A stretch of DNA of 64,000 bases from assembly GCF_026151165.2 (NCBI RefSeq), contig NZ_CP117849.1, positions 1,674,001 to 1,738,000 on the forward strand. Direction: 5' to 3'. Source of the DNA: Cryobacterium sp. SO2. GTDB lineage: Bacteria > Actinomycetota > Actinomycetes > Actinomycetales > Microbacteriaceae. Shown here in pieces: positions 16,319-24,396 of this stretch. Made by a program: the position numbers and the translations under genes. Below the pieces are notes generated by a model. It was not told where the DNA came from, did no database searches, and worked only from the letters and a program-made list of their open reading frames with translations. Within the stretch, counting starts at the first letter, position 1; each line of letters starts with the position of its first letter.

Positions 16319-17794
16319 ATGACCGAAACGTTAGAAACCACCGCCGGAACCGCTCCGCCGCGGGCCCTCACCGGCTCGCTGGGCGTCACCGCCATCGTGC
16401 TGATGGTGGTTGCCGCCGCGGCACCGCTCACCGTCATCGGCGGCGCAGCGCCGCTGGGGATCCTGCTCGGCAATGGCGTCGGCTTCCCGGCCATGTTCGC
16501 GATCGCCGCGATAATCCTCCTGTTCTTCGCCGTGGGCCTGGCCGCGATGACCCGGCACGTGCCCAAGCCCGGCGCCTTCTTCACCTTCGTCAACTACGGC
16601 CTCGGCAAGCCCGCCGGCCTGGCCACCGCGTTCCTGGCGCTGCTCACATACACGACCATCCAGGTATCGGTGCACGGCTACGTCGGCTACATCCTCTCGG
16701 TCACGGTGACCGGGCTGGGCGGCCCCGACCTGCCCTGGTACCTCTACTCCCTGGCCGTCGTGGCCCTCGTGGGCGTGCTGGGCTACCGCCACATCGACCT
16801 GAGCTCCAAGGTGCTCGGCGTGCTGCTCATCGGCGAGGTCGGCATCGTGCTCGTGCTCGTGGTGGCCGTGGTTCTCGCCGGCGGCGCCGACGGCCTCTCG
16901 CTGGCCCCGTTCGAACCGAACAACGTGCTCAGCGGCTCGCCGTCGGTGGGTCTGATGTTCGCCATCGCGGCCTTCATCGGCTTCGAATCCACCGCCATCT
17001 TCCGCGACGAGGCCAAGGACCCGGCCCGCACCATCCCGCGGGCCACCTACGTGGCCGTGATCGGTATCGGCGTGTTCTACACCCTCGCCTCCTGGGCGCT
17101 CGTGATGGCCTGGGGCCCGGACGGCGTGGTCGCCCAGGCGGCCCAGGACCCCGGCGCGATGATCCTGATCACCACGCTTGCCTACCTCGGTTCGGTCGGC
17201 GAGCTCGTCATGAACGTGCTGCTGATCACGAGCATGCTGGCCTGCGTGCTGTCCTTCCACAACGTCATCACGCGCTACCAGCACTCGATGTCCACCGCCA
17301 AGGTGCTGCCGGATGTGCTCTCCTCCGTGCACCCCAAGCACTCCGCCCCGCACGTCTCCTCGGTCGTGCAGACCATCACGGCCGGTCTGCTGATCGTGCT
17401 CTTCGCCCTGCTCGGCCTTGACCCGGTCCTGCAGGTCTTCACCTGGTTCTCCGGGGTCGCCACGCTCTCGGTGGCGCTGCTGATGGCCGTGACGAGCATC
17501 GCCGTGGTGGTCTACTTCGCCCGCACCAGGCAGGACCGCCGCCTCTGGAACACCGTCATCGCCCCGACCCTCGGCTTCATCGGCCTCATCGTGTCTGCCG
17601 TGCTGATCGCCCTGAACTTCCCGTTCCTGATCGGCGACGTCAACGCCGCCGGCGAGCCCTCCTTCGGGGTGCTCACCGCCGTGCTCCTCGGCCTGATCGT
17701 GCTCTTCCCGCTCGGTGGCCTGCTGCAGGCGCTCTGGCTGAAGCGCCACAACCCGGCCGTCTACGACCAGATCACGGATGCCATCGGCGCCTGA
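16319..17794 (+). CDS. APC superfamily permease, first gene of the amine oxidase operon
   Basis: This 491-residue protein has about 12 transmembrane helices. Diagnostic APC stretches are VMVVAAAAPLTVIGG-type first helix, TRHVPKPGAFFTFVNYGLGKP and AFIGFESTAIFRDEAKDPARTIPRA. The ATG at 16319 follows TCTGGAG; the open frame upstream is antisense to the other permease and is not coding. It is 45 bases from the copper amine oxidase gene, so it probably imports that enzyme's amine substrate. The two divergent permeases are related in family but distinct in sequence. Confidence 0.92.
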   Translation: MTETLETTAGTAPPRALTGSLGVTAIVLMVVAAAAPLTVIGGAAPLGILLGNGVGFPAMFAIAAIILLFFAVGLAAMTRHVPKPGAFFTFVNYGLGKPAGLATAFLALLTYTTIQVSVHGYVGYILSVTVTGLGGPDLPWYLYSLAVVALVGVLGYRHIDLSSKVLGVLLIGEVGIVLVLVVAVVLAGGADGLSLAPFEPNNVLSGSPSVGLMFAIAAFIGFESTAIFRDEAKDPARTIPRATYVAVIGIGVFYTLASWALVMAWGPDGVVAQAAQDPGAMILITTLAYLGSVGELVMNVLLITSMLACVLSFHNVITRYQHSMSTAKVLPDVLSSVHPKHSAPHVSSVVQTITAGLLIVLFALLGLDPVLQVFTWFSGVATLSVALLMAVTSIAVVVYFARTRQDRRLWNTVIAPTLGFIGLIVSAVLIALNFPFLIGDVNAAGEPSFGVLTAVLLGLIVLFPLGGLLQALWLKRHNPAVYDQITDAIGA

Positions 17795-17839
17795 GCTGCC
17801 TCTCTCACCTTTGACCGACCTCACCTGACAGGACCCAGC

Positions 17840-19945
17840 ATGACTCTCACCGACGTTTCCCTCCACACCACGGGCTCGGCCACGCCGCATCCGCTCGGCA
17901 GCCTCACCACGGCCGAATTCACCGCCATCCGCGACATCGTCATCGCCGCGGACGGTTTCACCGACACCACCCGGTTCGCCTATGTGGGCCTGGCCGAACC
18001 GCACAAGCGCGAGGTGCTCGCCTGGCAGGCCGGCACCGGGCCGCTGCCCGACCGGAAGGCGCGGGTGATGCTGCTCGACATGGCAACCGGGCGCTCCACC
18101 GACAACGTGGTGTCGCTCGGCGGTGGTGCCCAAGGCAGTGGTGTCATCGAGAGCACCCGCGTGCTGGACGGCTCGGCCGGGCAACTGCCGATCCTCGACA
18201 CCGAGTTCGAGGCCATCGCCGGCATCGTCAACGCCGACCCGCGCTGGGTCGCGGCGCTGGCCGAGCGCGGCACCAGCATCGACGAGGTCGTCGTCGTGCC
18301 GCTGTCGGCCGGCTACTACGACCTGCCGGAGGAGATCGGCCGCCGCATCGTGCGGGTGCTCGCGTTCCGCCAGGACTACCCGACAGACCACCCCTGGGCG
18401 CACCCGGTCGACGGGCTGTGCGCGTACGTGGACACCGCGGCGGGCACCATCACCCGGCTGATCGACGCGGCAACCCTGGCCATCCCGGCCGAGGGCGGCA
18501 ACTTCAACGACCCGGCCGTGCAGGGCGAACCGCTCACCACCCTCACACCCATCGTGATCAGCCAGCCTGAAGGCCCGAGCTTCGCCGTCGACGGCGAGTG
18601 GGTCACCTGGGCGAACTGGAAGTTCCAGGTGGGCTTCGACACCCGCGAGGGCCTGGTGCTGCGCCAGCTCTCCTTCACGGATGCCGGCGAGGAACGCCCG
18701 ATCATCTACCGGGCCTCGATCAACGAGATGCTGGTGCCGTACGGCGACCCGTCGCCGGTGCGGTTCTGGCAGAACTACTTCGACACCGGCGAGTACCTCT
18801 TCGGCCGGTACACCAACTCGCTCGCGCTCGGCTGCGACTGCGTGGGCGAGATCAAGTACTTTGACGCCGTTCTCGCCGACGAGCTCGGCAACCCGTTCAC
18901 CATCCCCAATGGCATCTGCATGCACGAGGAAGACGTGGGAACGCTCTGGAAGCACAGCGACCTGTTCACCGGCGCGCACGAGGTGCGCCGGCAGCGCCGC
19001 CTGGTGATCAGCTTCTTCACCACCGTGGGCAACTACGACTACGGCTTCTACTGGTACCTGTCGCTGGACGGCACCATCGAGTGCGAGGCCAAGCTCACCG
19101 GGGTGCTGTTCACCTCGGCGTACCCGGGAGTCGCCGCCCCTGGCGCCACGCTGGAGGCGGGGGCAGACTACCCGTATGCCAGCGAGGTCGCTCCGGGGCT
19201 CGGCGCTCCGTACCACCAGCACCTCTTCAGCGCGCGGCTGGACATGATGGTGGACGGCACGGCCAACGCCGTCGACGAGATCGAGGCCGTTCGCCTGCCG
19301 ATGGGCCCGGGCAATGAACACGGCAACGCGTTCACCATGAAGAGCACCCGGCTCACTGGCGAGGCCGGCTCCGGGCGGCTTGCCGACGCATCCGTCGCCA
19401 GGTCGTGGCACATCGTGAACACCGAGAAGACCAACCGGATGGGCCGGCCCACCGGCTACGCCCTGCTGCCGGAAGCCAACCCGACCCTGATGGCCGACCC
19501 GCAGTCGTCGATCGCCAAGCGGGCCGAGTTCGCCACCAAGCACCTCTTCGTGACCCAGTACGACCCGGCCGAGCAGTACGCGGCCGGCGACTTCGTGCAC
19601 CAGAACCCGGGCGGCGACGGCATCACGAAGTACATCGCCGATGACGCGCCGATCGACGGTGAGGACATCGTGCTCTGGCACACCTTCGGTCCCACCCACT
19701 TCCCGCGGGTGGAGGACTGGCCGGTGATGCCGGTGGACTACGCCAAGTTCACCCTCAAGCCCTACGGCTTCTTCGGGGCGAACCCCACCCTCAACGTTCC
19801 GGCGAACGAGCCCGTGTCGCACTGCTCGCACGGCGGCGAGCCCGAGCTGCACGCGGCGCACGGGGCTCCGGCGGCTCCGGCGGAGGCACCGGCAGCCGCT
19901 GCTGCGGGCGACTGTGCCTGCGCAGGCCACACCGCCCACGAGTAA
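17840..19945 (+). CDS. Copper-containing primary amine oxidase (topaquinone enzyme)
   Basis: The enzyme oxidises primary amines to aldehydes with release of ammonia and H2O2. It has 701 residues with the family domains and the NYDY motif in TVGNYDYGFYWYL; Tyr399 is the topaquinone precursor. Copper ligands are His459 and His461 (YHQHLF) and His620 (THFPRVEDWPVM). There is no obvious signal peptide. The last 40 or so residues form an odd His/Cys/Ala-Pro-rich tail (HCSHGGEPELHAAHG, then GDCACAGHTAHE) not usual in the family. It lies in an operon with an APC permease upstream and a small membrane protein downstream; phenylethylamine, tyramine or histamine are possible substrates. Confidence 0.95.
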   Translation: MTLTDVSLHTTGSATPHPLGSLTTAEFTAIRDIVIAADGFTDTTRFAYVGLAEPHKREVLAWQAGTGPLPDRKARVMLLDMATGRSTDNVVSLGGGAQGSGVIESTRVLDGSAGQLPILDTEFEAIAGIVNADPRWVAALAERGTSIDEVVVVPLSAGYYDLPEEIGRRIVRVLAFRQDYPTDHPWAHPVDGLCAYVDTAAGTITRLIDAATLAIPAEGGNFNDPAVQGEPLTTLTPIVISQPEGPSFAVDGEWVTWANWKFQVGFDTREGLVLRQLSFTDAGEERPIIYRASINEMLVPYGDPSPVRFWQNYFDTGEYLFGRYTNSLALGCDCVGEIKYFDAVLADELGNPFTIPNGICMHEEDVGTLWKHSDLFTGAHEVRRQRRLVISFFTTVGNYDYGFYWYLSLDGTIECEAKLTGVLFTSAYPGVAAPGATLEAGADYPYASEVAPGLGAPYHQHLFSARLDMMVDGTANAVDEIEAVRLPMGPGNEHGNAFTMKSTRLTGEAGSGRLADASVARSWHIVNTEKTNRMGRPTGYALLPEANPTLMADPQSSIAKRAEFATKHLFVTQYDPAEQYAAGDFVHQNPGGDGITKYIADDAPIDGEDIVLWHTFGPTHFPRVEDWPVMPVDYAKFTLKPYGFFGANPTLNVPANEPVSHCSHGGEPELHAAHGAPAAPAEAPAAAAAGDCACAGHTAHE

Positions 19946-19968
19946 CCGAGCACCCGGAGGAGCACACT

Positions 19969-20553
19969 GTGATCTCAGCGCTGCACCTGATCATGATCGT
20001 GGCGGCGGCGTCGAGCCTGTGCTGCGTGCTCGGCAGCCGGCGCACCCGGTCGGTCACGGCCGTGGGCGGCACGGTGCTCATGGCCGCGGCCATGGCCGAC
20101 CTGGCCTTCGGGCTGGTCGGCCTGGCGCCGCTCGGCTGGACGGCGATCTTGCTCGGCTGGGCAATGGTGGCCGCCGGAGTCTCGCGGTGGCGGCAGGGCC
20201 GGGCGGCGGCGGAGTCGGGGGCGGAGTCGGGGGCGGAGCCGGCCCTCGACGGTTCCGCTGCCGGCCGCCGGCACCTGCACGTTGTGCACCAGCTCGGGCT
20301 GGTGGTGGTGGCCGGGCAGATCGCCCTCTGTGCCACCATGGCCGGCCGGGGCTCGGCGCCGGGCGCGGGAACGGGCATGACGCATCCGCACTCGGGGTCG
20401 ATCTTCGTCGCCGTGGTGTGTGTCGCCGGGGCGTTATTCGTGCTCGCCGCCGCCGCCATGGTGCTGGTGGGCCAGCGCAGCCGGCCGGAGCGCGGCAACC
20501 TGCTGAGCATGTCGGTCATGACGGCCGCGATGGCCGTGATGCCCTTCGGCTGA
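19969..20553 (+). CDS. Small multi-pass membrane protein downstream of the amine oxidase
   Basis: This 194-residue protein has about six hydrophobic helices: IMIVAAASSLCCVLG near the N-terminus, two more before residue 75, a polar repeat-bearing linker (ESGAESGAEPA) and helices in the second half. A Met/His motif (GMTHPHSGSI) sits between later helices, and a Cys pair lies in the first. It begins 23 bases after the amine oxidase after a GGAGG site, so it is probably co-transcribed. A link to copper supply or redox is conceivable, but I do not recognise the family. Confidence 0.7.
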   Translation: MISALHLIMIVAAASSLCCVLGSRRTRSVTAVGGTVLMAAAMADLAFGLVGLAPLGWTAILLGWAMVAAGVSRWRQGRAAAESGAESGAEPALDGSAAGRRHLHVVHQLGLVVVAGQIALCATMAGRGSAPGAGTGMTHPHSGSIFVAVVCVAGALFVLAAAAMVLVGQRSRPERGNLLSMSVMTAAMAVMPFG

Positions 20554-20585
20554 GCGCCGAGCGCGGGACCGCTCGAACCGTTAGA

Positions 20586-20648
20586 AGGAGATAGTGAGTT
20601 TTCTAGGACGCAATTGCCGAAAACGTCTTCATAAACTCACTATCTCCT
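20586..20648. repeat. AT-rich 16-bp inverted repeat with 31-base loop
   Basis: AGGAGATAGTGAGTTT at 20586-20601 is perfectly mirrored by AAACTCACTATCTCCT at 20633-20648. The element is strikingly AT-rich compared with its surroundings and lies between convergent genes. It could be a bidirectional terminator or the remains of a small mobile element; there is no clear T-tract. Each arm also reads like a Shine-Dalgarno followed by GTG. Confidence 0.8.
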
Positions 20649-20695
20649 CATTTGCGTGTCACCGCTTCCGCCGCGCCGGCGCGAGGTCTCGGGAA

Positions 20696-21412
20696 CTAGA
20701 CCGAGGCCACGGGGGCGTGGTGCGGGCGGCCGGCAGCGTGGCCGATGGCGGTCACGGTGAGGGTGATCACGGCGGTGAGGGCGATGCCCCAGCCGATGTG
20801 CACCATGAGCAGCAGGGCACCCACGCCGGCGCCGGCGAGGATCAGCACGATGGCGGCCAGCCGGCGGAACCAGGGCTGGTTCTTGGCGCCGCCGAAGCGG
20901 GAGTCCGCGGCGAAGCCCGTGATCGTGGAGGTGACGACGACGGTGGTGACGTCCTTCACCGCGATGTGGCGGGCCACGGCGGCCTGCAGGCCCATCACCG
21001 CGGCCAGGAAACCGGTGACGAACAGGTCGAACGGCGCCGGCGGCTTGCCGCCGACGGCGAAGAGGATGACCGACAGGATGGCCATGATCACGCCGACCGC
21101 GCCGAACAGCGCCGTGGCCTCCGTGGTCCAGCCGACCTTCACGTGGCGCAGCACCCGGCCGCCGATCGCGGCACCCACCATGAAGGTGAACAGGGCGATG
21201 AGCGGGCCCACCACGGGCAGGTCGTCGGCACCGGCGATGGCCATGCCCAGGATGACGACGTTGCCGGTCATATTGCCGGTGAAGACCTTGTCCAGGCCGA
21301 GGTAACCCACCGCATCCGCCACACCGGTGGAGAAGGTGAGCGCCAGCATCAGGCCCAGGTGCAGGTGGTCCGGCTTGCTACGCAGGCGGTGGATGACGGG
21401 AGTGGAGGGCAC
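20696..21412 (-). CDS. DUF1275 (YoaK) family membrane protein
   Basis: This protein of about 238 residues has six hydrophobic helices and the DUF1275 signatures LTFSTGVADAVGYLGLDKVFTGNMTGNVVILG near the N-terminus and GFAADSRFGG later. The family is widespread and of unknown function. The GTG at 21412 was chosen; the frame extends to a TTG at 21490, which lacks support. It converges on the amine oxidase operon and is divergent from the formamidase gene, so it may be unrelated to either. Confidence 0.85.
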   Translation of the reverse strand: MPSTPVIHRLRSKPDHLHLGLMLALTFSTGVADAVGYLGLDKVFTGNMTGNVVILGMAIAGADDLPVVGPLIALFTFMVGAAIGGRVLRHVKVGWTTEATALFGAVGVIMAILSVILFAVGGKPPAPFDLFVTGFLAAVMGLQAAVARHIAVKDVTTVVVTSTITGFAADSRFGGAKNQPWFRRLAAIVLILAGAGVGALLLMVHIGWGIALTAVITLTVTAIGHAAGRPHHAPVASV

Positions 21413-21559
21413 GGCGGTCCTATCGGCTCGGGAATTGTCACGGTAGCGGCTGGTCGGGCCGGGCGCAAAACTGGCGCTACTCTCGACCAACGGGGATGCG
21501 CCGGCCGCCCGGCCCGCGACTCTTCCGGTTCACGCCCCTCGATCCGACAAGGCGCATCC

Positions 21560-22669
21560 ATGCCATTCGACATCCTGCCATTCGACGTCCTGCAGCCCGG
21601 CACCGGGCCCATCCGCGCCGCGTACTACCTGCCCGCCACGCCAGACACCGTGCTCTGGGGCCGGCTGCCCTGCGCCACGGATGCGCCCGCGCTCGTCATC
21701 GACGCCGGCACCGAGGTCACCATCGACACGATCAGCCACGAGGGCGTGCTCGACGACCAGGGCAGCGACCCGGTGGCCTTCTTCGCCGGGCACGGCGTCG
21801 AGCGGTCCGCCGTGCTCGACGACGCCGTACTGCTGGCCGCCTCCGACTCCGCTTCCGGCTCCGGCCGCGACCCCGCCGTGGACGGGCCGCACCTGGTCAC
21901 CGGACCGATCCACGTGCGCGGCGCGAAGCCGGGCGACCTGCTCAAGATGACGGTGCTCGAGGCCACCCCGCGGGTGCCGTACGGTGTGATCTCCAACCGG
22001 CACGGCCGTGGCGCCCTGCCGGGGGAGTACCCGCTCGGTGAGGGCAACGTGAGCGTGTTCGCCGCCCTCGAGGACACCGAGGCCGGCCAGGTCGGCACCC
22101 TTCCGCTCGTGCCGGGTGGGGCACGGAGCGTGCACTTCCCGCTCCGGCCGTTCCTGGGGATCATGGGCGTGGCCGTGGCCGGCGATCAGCGCCCGCACTC
22201 GGTTCCTCCCGGCGCGCACGGCGGCAACATCGACATCAATCTGCTCACGGTGGGCTCGGCGCTGTACCTGCCCGTGCAGGTGGACGGCGCGCTGGCCTAC
22301 GTGGGCGACCCGCACTTCGCCCAGGGCGACGGCGAGGTGGCGCTCACGGCCATGGAAGCGTCGCTGCGGGTGACCATCCGCTTCGACGTGGTGACCCAGG
22401 CCGACGCGGTCGCGGCGTTCGGCGAACTGGTCGGACCGCTCGCCGAGACGACCGAGTTCCTGGTGCCCACGGGAATGGACGTCGACCTCGACGAGGCCGT
22501 GCGCAAATGTGTGCGCGCCGCCATCGACCTGCTCGCCGCGCGGTACGGCATGGACCGCACTCTCGCCTACGCCTACCTCAGCGCCGCGACCGACTTCAAC
22601 ATCTCGCAGGTCGTCGACCTCGTCGCCGGCGTGCACGCCCGCATCCGGGTGGCGGACTTCGATGCCTGA
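21560..22669 (+). CDS. Acetamidase/formamidase family protein
   Basis: This 369-residue FmdA/AmdA-family hydrolase has typical blocks HLVTGPIHVRGAKPGDLLKM, GVISNRHGRGALPGE, and RPFLGIMGVA followed by PPGAHGGNIDINLL. Family members hydrolyse formamide or acetamide to ammonia and the acid. It begins a run that continues with an AtzH-amidase fusion (8-base overlap), PucG and allantoate amidohydrolase. In this setting it could release ammonia from a small amide in ureide breakdown, for example formamide or oxamate; that is inference. Confidence 0.88.
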   Translation: MPFDILPFDVLQPGTGPIRAAYYLPATPDTVLWGRLPCATDAPALVIDAGTEVTIDTISHEGVLDDQGSDPVAFFAGHGVERSAVLDDAVLLAASDSASGSGRDPAVDGPHLVTGPIHVRGAKPGDLLKMTVLEATPRVPYGVISNRHGRGALPGEYPLGEGNVSVFAALEDTEAGQVGTLPLVPGGARSVHFPLRPFLGIMGVAVAGDQRPHSVPPGAHGGNIDINLLTVGSALYLPVQVDGALAYVGDPHFAQGDGEVALTAMEASLRVTIRFDVVTQADAVAAFGELVGPLAETTEFLVPTGMDVDLDEAVRKCVRAAIDLLAARYGMDRTLAYAYLSAATDFNISQVVDLVAGVHARIRVADFDA

Positions 22670-22705
22670 GCCGGTGATGCCTGAGTCGGTGATGCCTGAG
22701 CCGGT
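22661..22705. repeat. Three tandem 15-bp repeats at a stop-start overlap
   Basis: GATGCCTGAGCCGGT at 22661-22675 is followed by a one-base variant at 22676-22690 and an exact copy at 22691-22705. The first unit contains both the stop of the formamidase gene and the ATG of the next gene. Because the unit is 15 bases, the copies stay in frame and give that protein three possible ATG starts and the N-terminus MPEPVMPESVMPEPV. Confidence 0.9.
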
Positions 22706-24272
22706 CACCCCGACCAGCGTGACCGGGGAGCTGCCCGACGGCCTGCTCGCCGCGTTCGCCGGCTACGAGAACGCCCTGGCCGCGAACGACCTCGCCGCGC
22801 TCGACGCATTCTTCGCCCCCGGCGAGCACACCCTGCGCGGCGACGCCGCCGGCCTGCTGGTGGGCCACGACGCGATCAGCGGCTTCCGCGGCGCCCGTGC
22901 CGGCACCGTGGCCAGGGGCATCCGGGAGCTGCACGTGCGCGTGATCGACCCGGCGCACGCCCTGATCGTGTCGGTCAACACCCCGGATGCCGGCGGCGCC
23001 GGCCTGGTCACCCAGCTCTGGTCGCTGTCTGAGGCGGGCGCCTGGCAAGTGGAGGCGGCCCAGGTGGCCGCGCCACCGGCAGCGATCAACCCCACCGTGT
23101 GGCGCCTGGTGGGCGCCCCGCTCGTGGCCGCCGACCCCGACGCGACGGATGCGCTCTCCGGCGAGACCATCGCCGTGAAGGATCTCTACGACATCGCCGG
23201 TTTCACCGTGGGCGCCGGCAACCCGGCCTACCTGCGCGAGGCCGTGCCCGCCACCCGTACAGCCCCGGCCGTCGCGGCGCTGCTCGGCGCCGGCGCGAGC
23301 GTGCGCGGCGTCGCCCAGACCGACGAGTTCGCGTACAGCATCGCCGGCGACAACGAGCACTACGGCACCCCGCCGAACGTGCGAGTGCCCGGCGGGCTGC
23401 CCGGCGGCTCGTCCAGCGGACCGGCCGCCGCCGTGGCCCTCGGTCAGGCCAGCATCGGTCTGGCCACCGACACCGCGGGTTCGATCCGGGTGCCCGCGTC
23501 GTACCAGGGGCTCTGGGGACTCCGCAGCACCCACGGCGCCGTCGACCGCGCCGGCCTGCTCCCGCTGGCACCCTCGTTCGACACCGTCGGCTGGATCACC
23601 CGCACGCCGGGCGTGCTGCGTGGCGCGGCGGCCGCGTCGCTCGACCTGAGCCTGCAGGTCGCAGCGTCCCTCGCGGATGCCGCGCCCCGCTTCGTGCTGT
23701 CGAGCGCGCTGGTCTTCGCCGCCGACGACGACGTGCAGGCCGCGTTCGTCACCGGGCTGGACCGCCTCGGCCGGACCGGGCTGGTAACCGAACCCGACCT
23801 CGTCGACGTCGGCGACCTCGTCGAGGCGCTGCGCATCTTCCGCACCGTGCAGGCCATCGAGGCCTGGCGGGCCAATCGCGACTGGGTCACCGCGCATCCC
23901 GACGCCCTCGGCGCCGCCGTCGCGGCCCGGTTCGAGATCGCGTCCCGAACCGACCCGGCCGAGGAGGCCGAAGCGCGCACCGCCCTGGCCGCGATCCGGG
24001 CGCGGCTGGATGCGGTGCTGGGCGGACGCATCCTGCTGCTGCCGTCGGCCTCGTCGACGGCGCCGTCGCGGCGGGCCGACCCCGCCACCATCGACGCCAC
24101 CCGCACCGCGACGCTGACCATGACCAGCCTGGCCGGGATCGGCGGCTACCCGGCGCTGTCCGTGCCGCTGTTCGAGGTTCACGGCAAGCCGGTGGGGCTC
24201 TGCCTGGTGGGGCCGCGGCACAGCGACCTCGCCCTGATCGACATTGGGGCGGAGCTGGCCGGGAGCAGGTGA
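22662..24272 (+). CDS. AtzH-like domain fused to an amidase-signature hydrolase
   Basis: This 536-residue protein has two parts. Residues about 23-135 resemble the AtzH/DUF3225 (SnoaL-like) domain, with FFAPGEHTLRGDAAGLLVGHDAISGFR. The rest is an amidase-signature enzyme with catalytic Lys173 (AVKDLYDIAGF), a Ser-rich loop at 250-252 (GGSSSGPAAAV) and nucleophile Ser274 (DTAGSIRVPASY). It overlaps the formamidase gene by 8 bases and precedes pucG. In Klebsiella, separate DUF3225 and amidase proteins (HpxZ, HpxY) belong to the oxalurate pathway, so hydrolysis of oxalurate made by PucG is the best guess. Three in-frame ATGs at 22662, 22677 and 22692 leave the exact start open. Confidence 0.88.
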   Translation: MPEPVMPESVMPEPVTPTSVTGELPDGLLAAFAGYENALAANDLAALDAFFAPGEHTLRGDAAGLLVGHDAISGFRGARAGTVARGIRELHVRVIDPAHALIVSVNTPDAGGAGLVTQLWSLSEAGAWQVEAAQVAAPPAAINPTVWRLVGAPLVAADPDATDALSGETIAVKDLYDIAGFTVGAGNPAYLREAVPATRTAPAVAALLGAGASVRGVAQTDEFAYSIAGDNEHYGTPPNVRVPGGLPGGSSSGPAAAVALGQASIGLATDTAGSIRVPASYQGLWGLRSTHGAVDRAGLLPLAPSFDTVGWITRTPGVLRGAAAASLDLSLQVAASLADAAPRFVLSSALVFAADDDVQAAFVTGLDRLGRTGLVTEPDLVDVGDLVEALRIFRTVQAIEAWRANRDWVTAHPDALGAAVAARFEIASRTDPAEEAEARTALAAIRARLDAVLGGRILLLPSASSTAPSRRADPATIDATRTATLTMTSLAGIGGYPALSVPLFEVHGKPVGLCLVGPRHSDLALIDIGAELAGSR

Positions 24273-24287
24273 CCGCTCGAAACATGA

Positions 24288-24354
24288 CTGAAACACCTGT
24301 TGCGTAAACTGTGCATCTGAAACACATGGTTCAGAACAGTCGAAGGGTGAAACA
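24288..24354. promoter_or_regulatory. Cluster of three TGAAACA motifs upstream of pucG
   Basis: CTGAAACAC occurs at 24288-24296 and 24317-24325, and GTGAAACA at 24347-24354, spaced 29-30 bases apart. The middle copy is part of the near-palindrome CTGAAACACATGGTTCAG. The same core recurs at 39400-39407 upstream of allantoinase and 40659-40667 upstream of the ABC importer. It is a candidate operator for the RpiR regulator or another purine-pathway regulator. Confidence 0.5.
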
Positions 24355-24396
24355 GTCATTTCCAGTCTGCCGATCAATCCGCCGTCGCGCCTCCTG

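Noticed and set aside
20586..20648. Standard Rho-independent terminator
   Set aside because: The stem is AT-rich with a 31-base loop and is not followed by a T-tract on either strand, so the label was not given.
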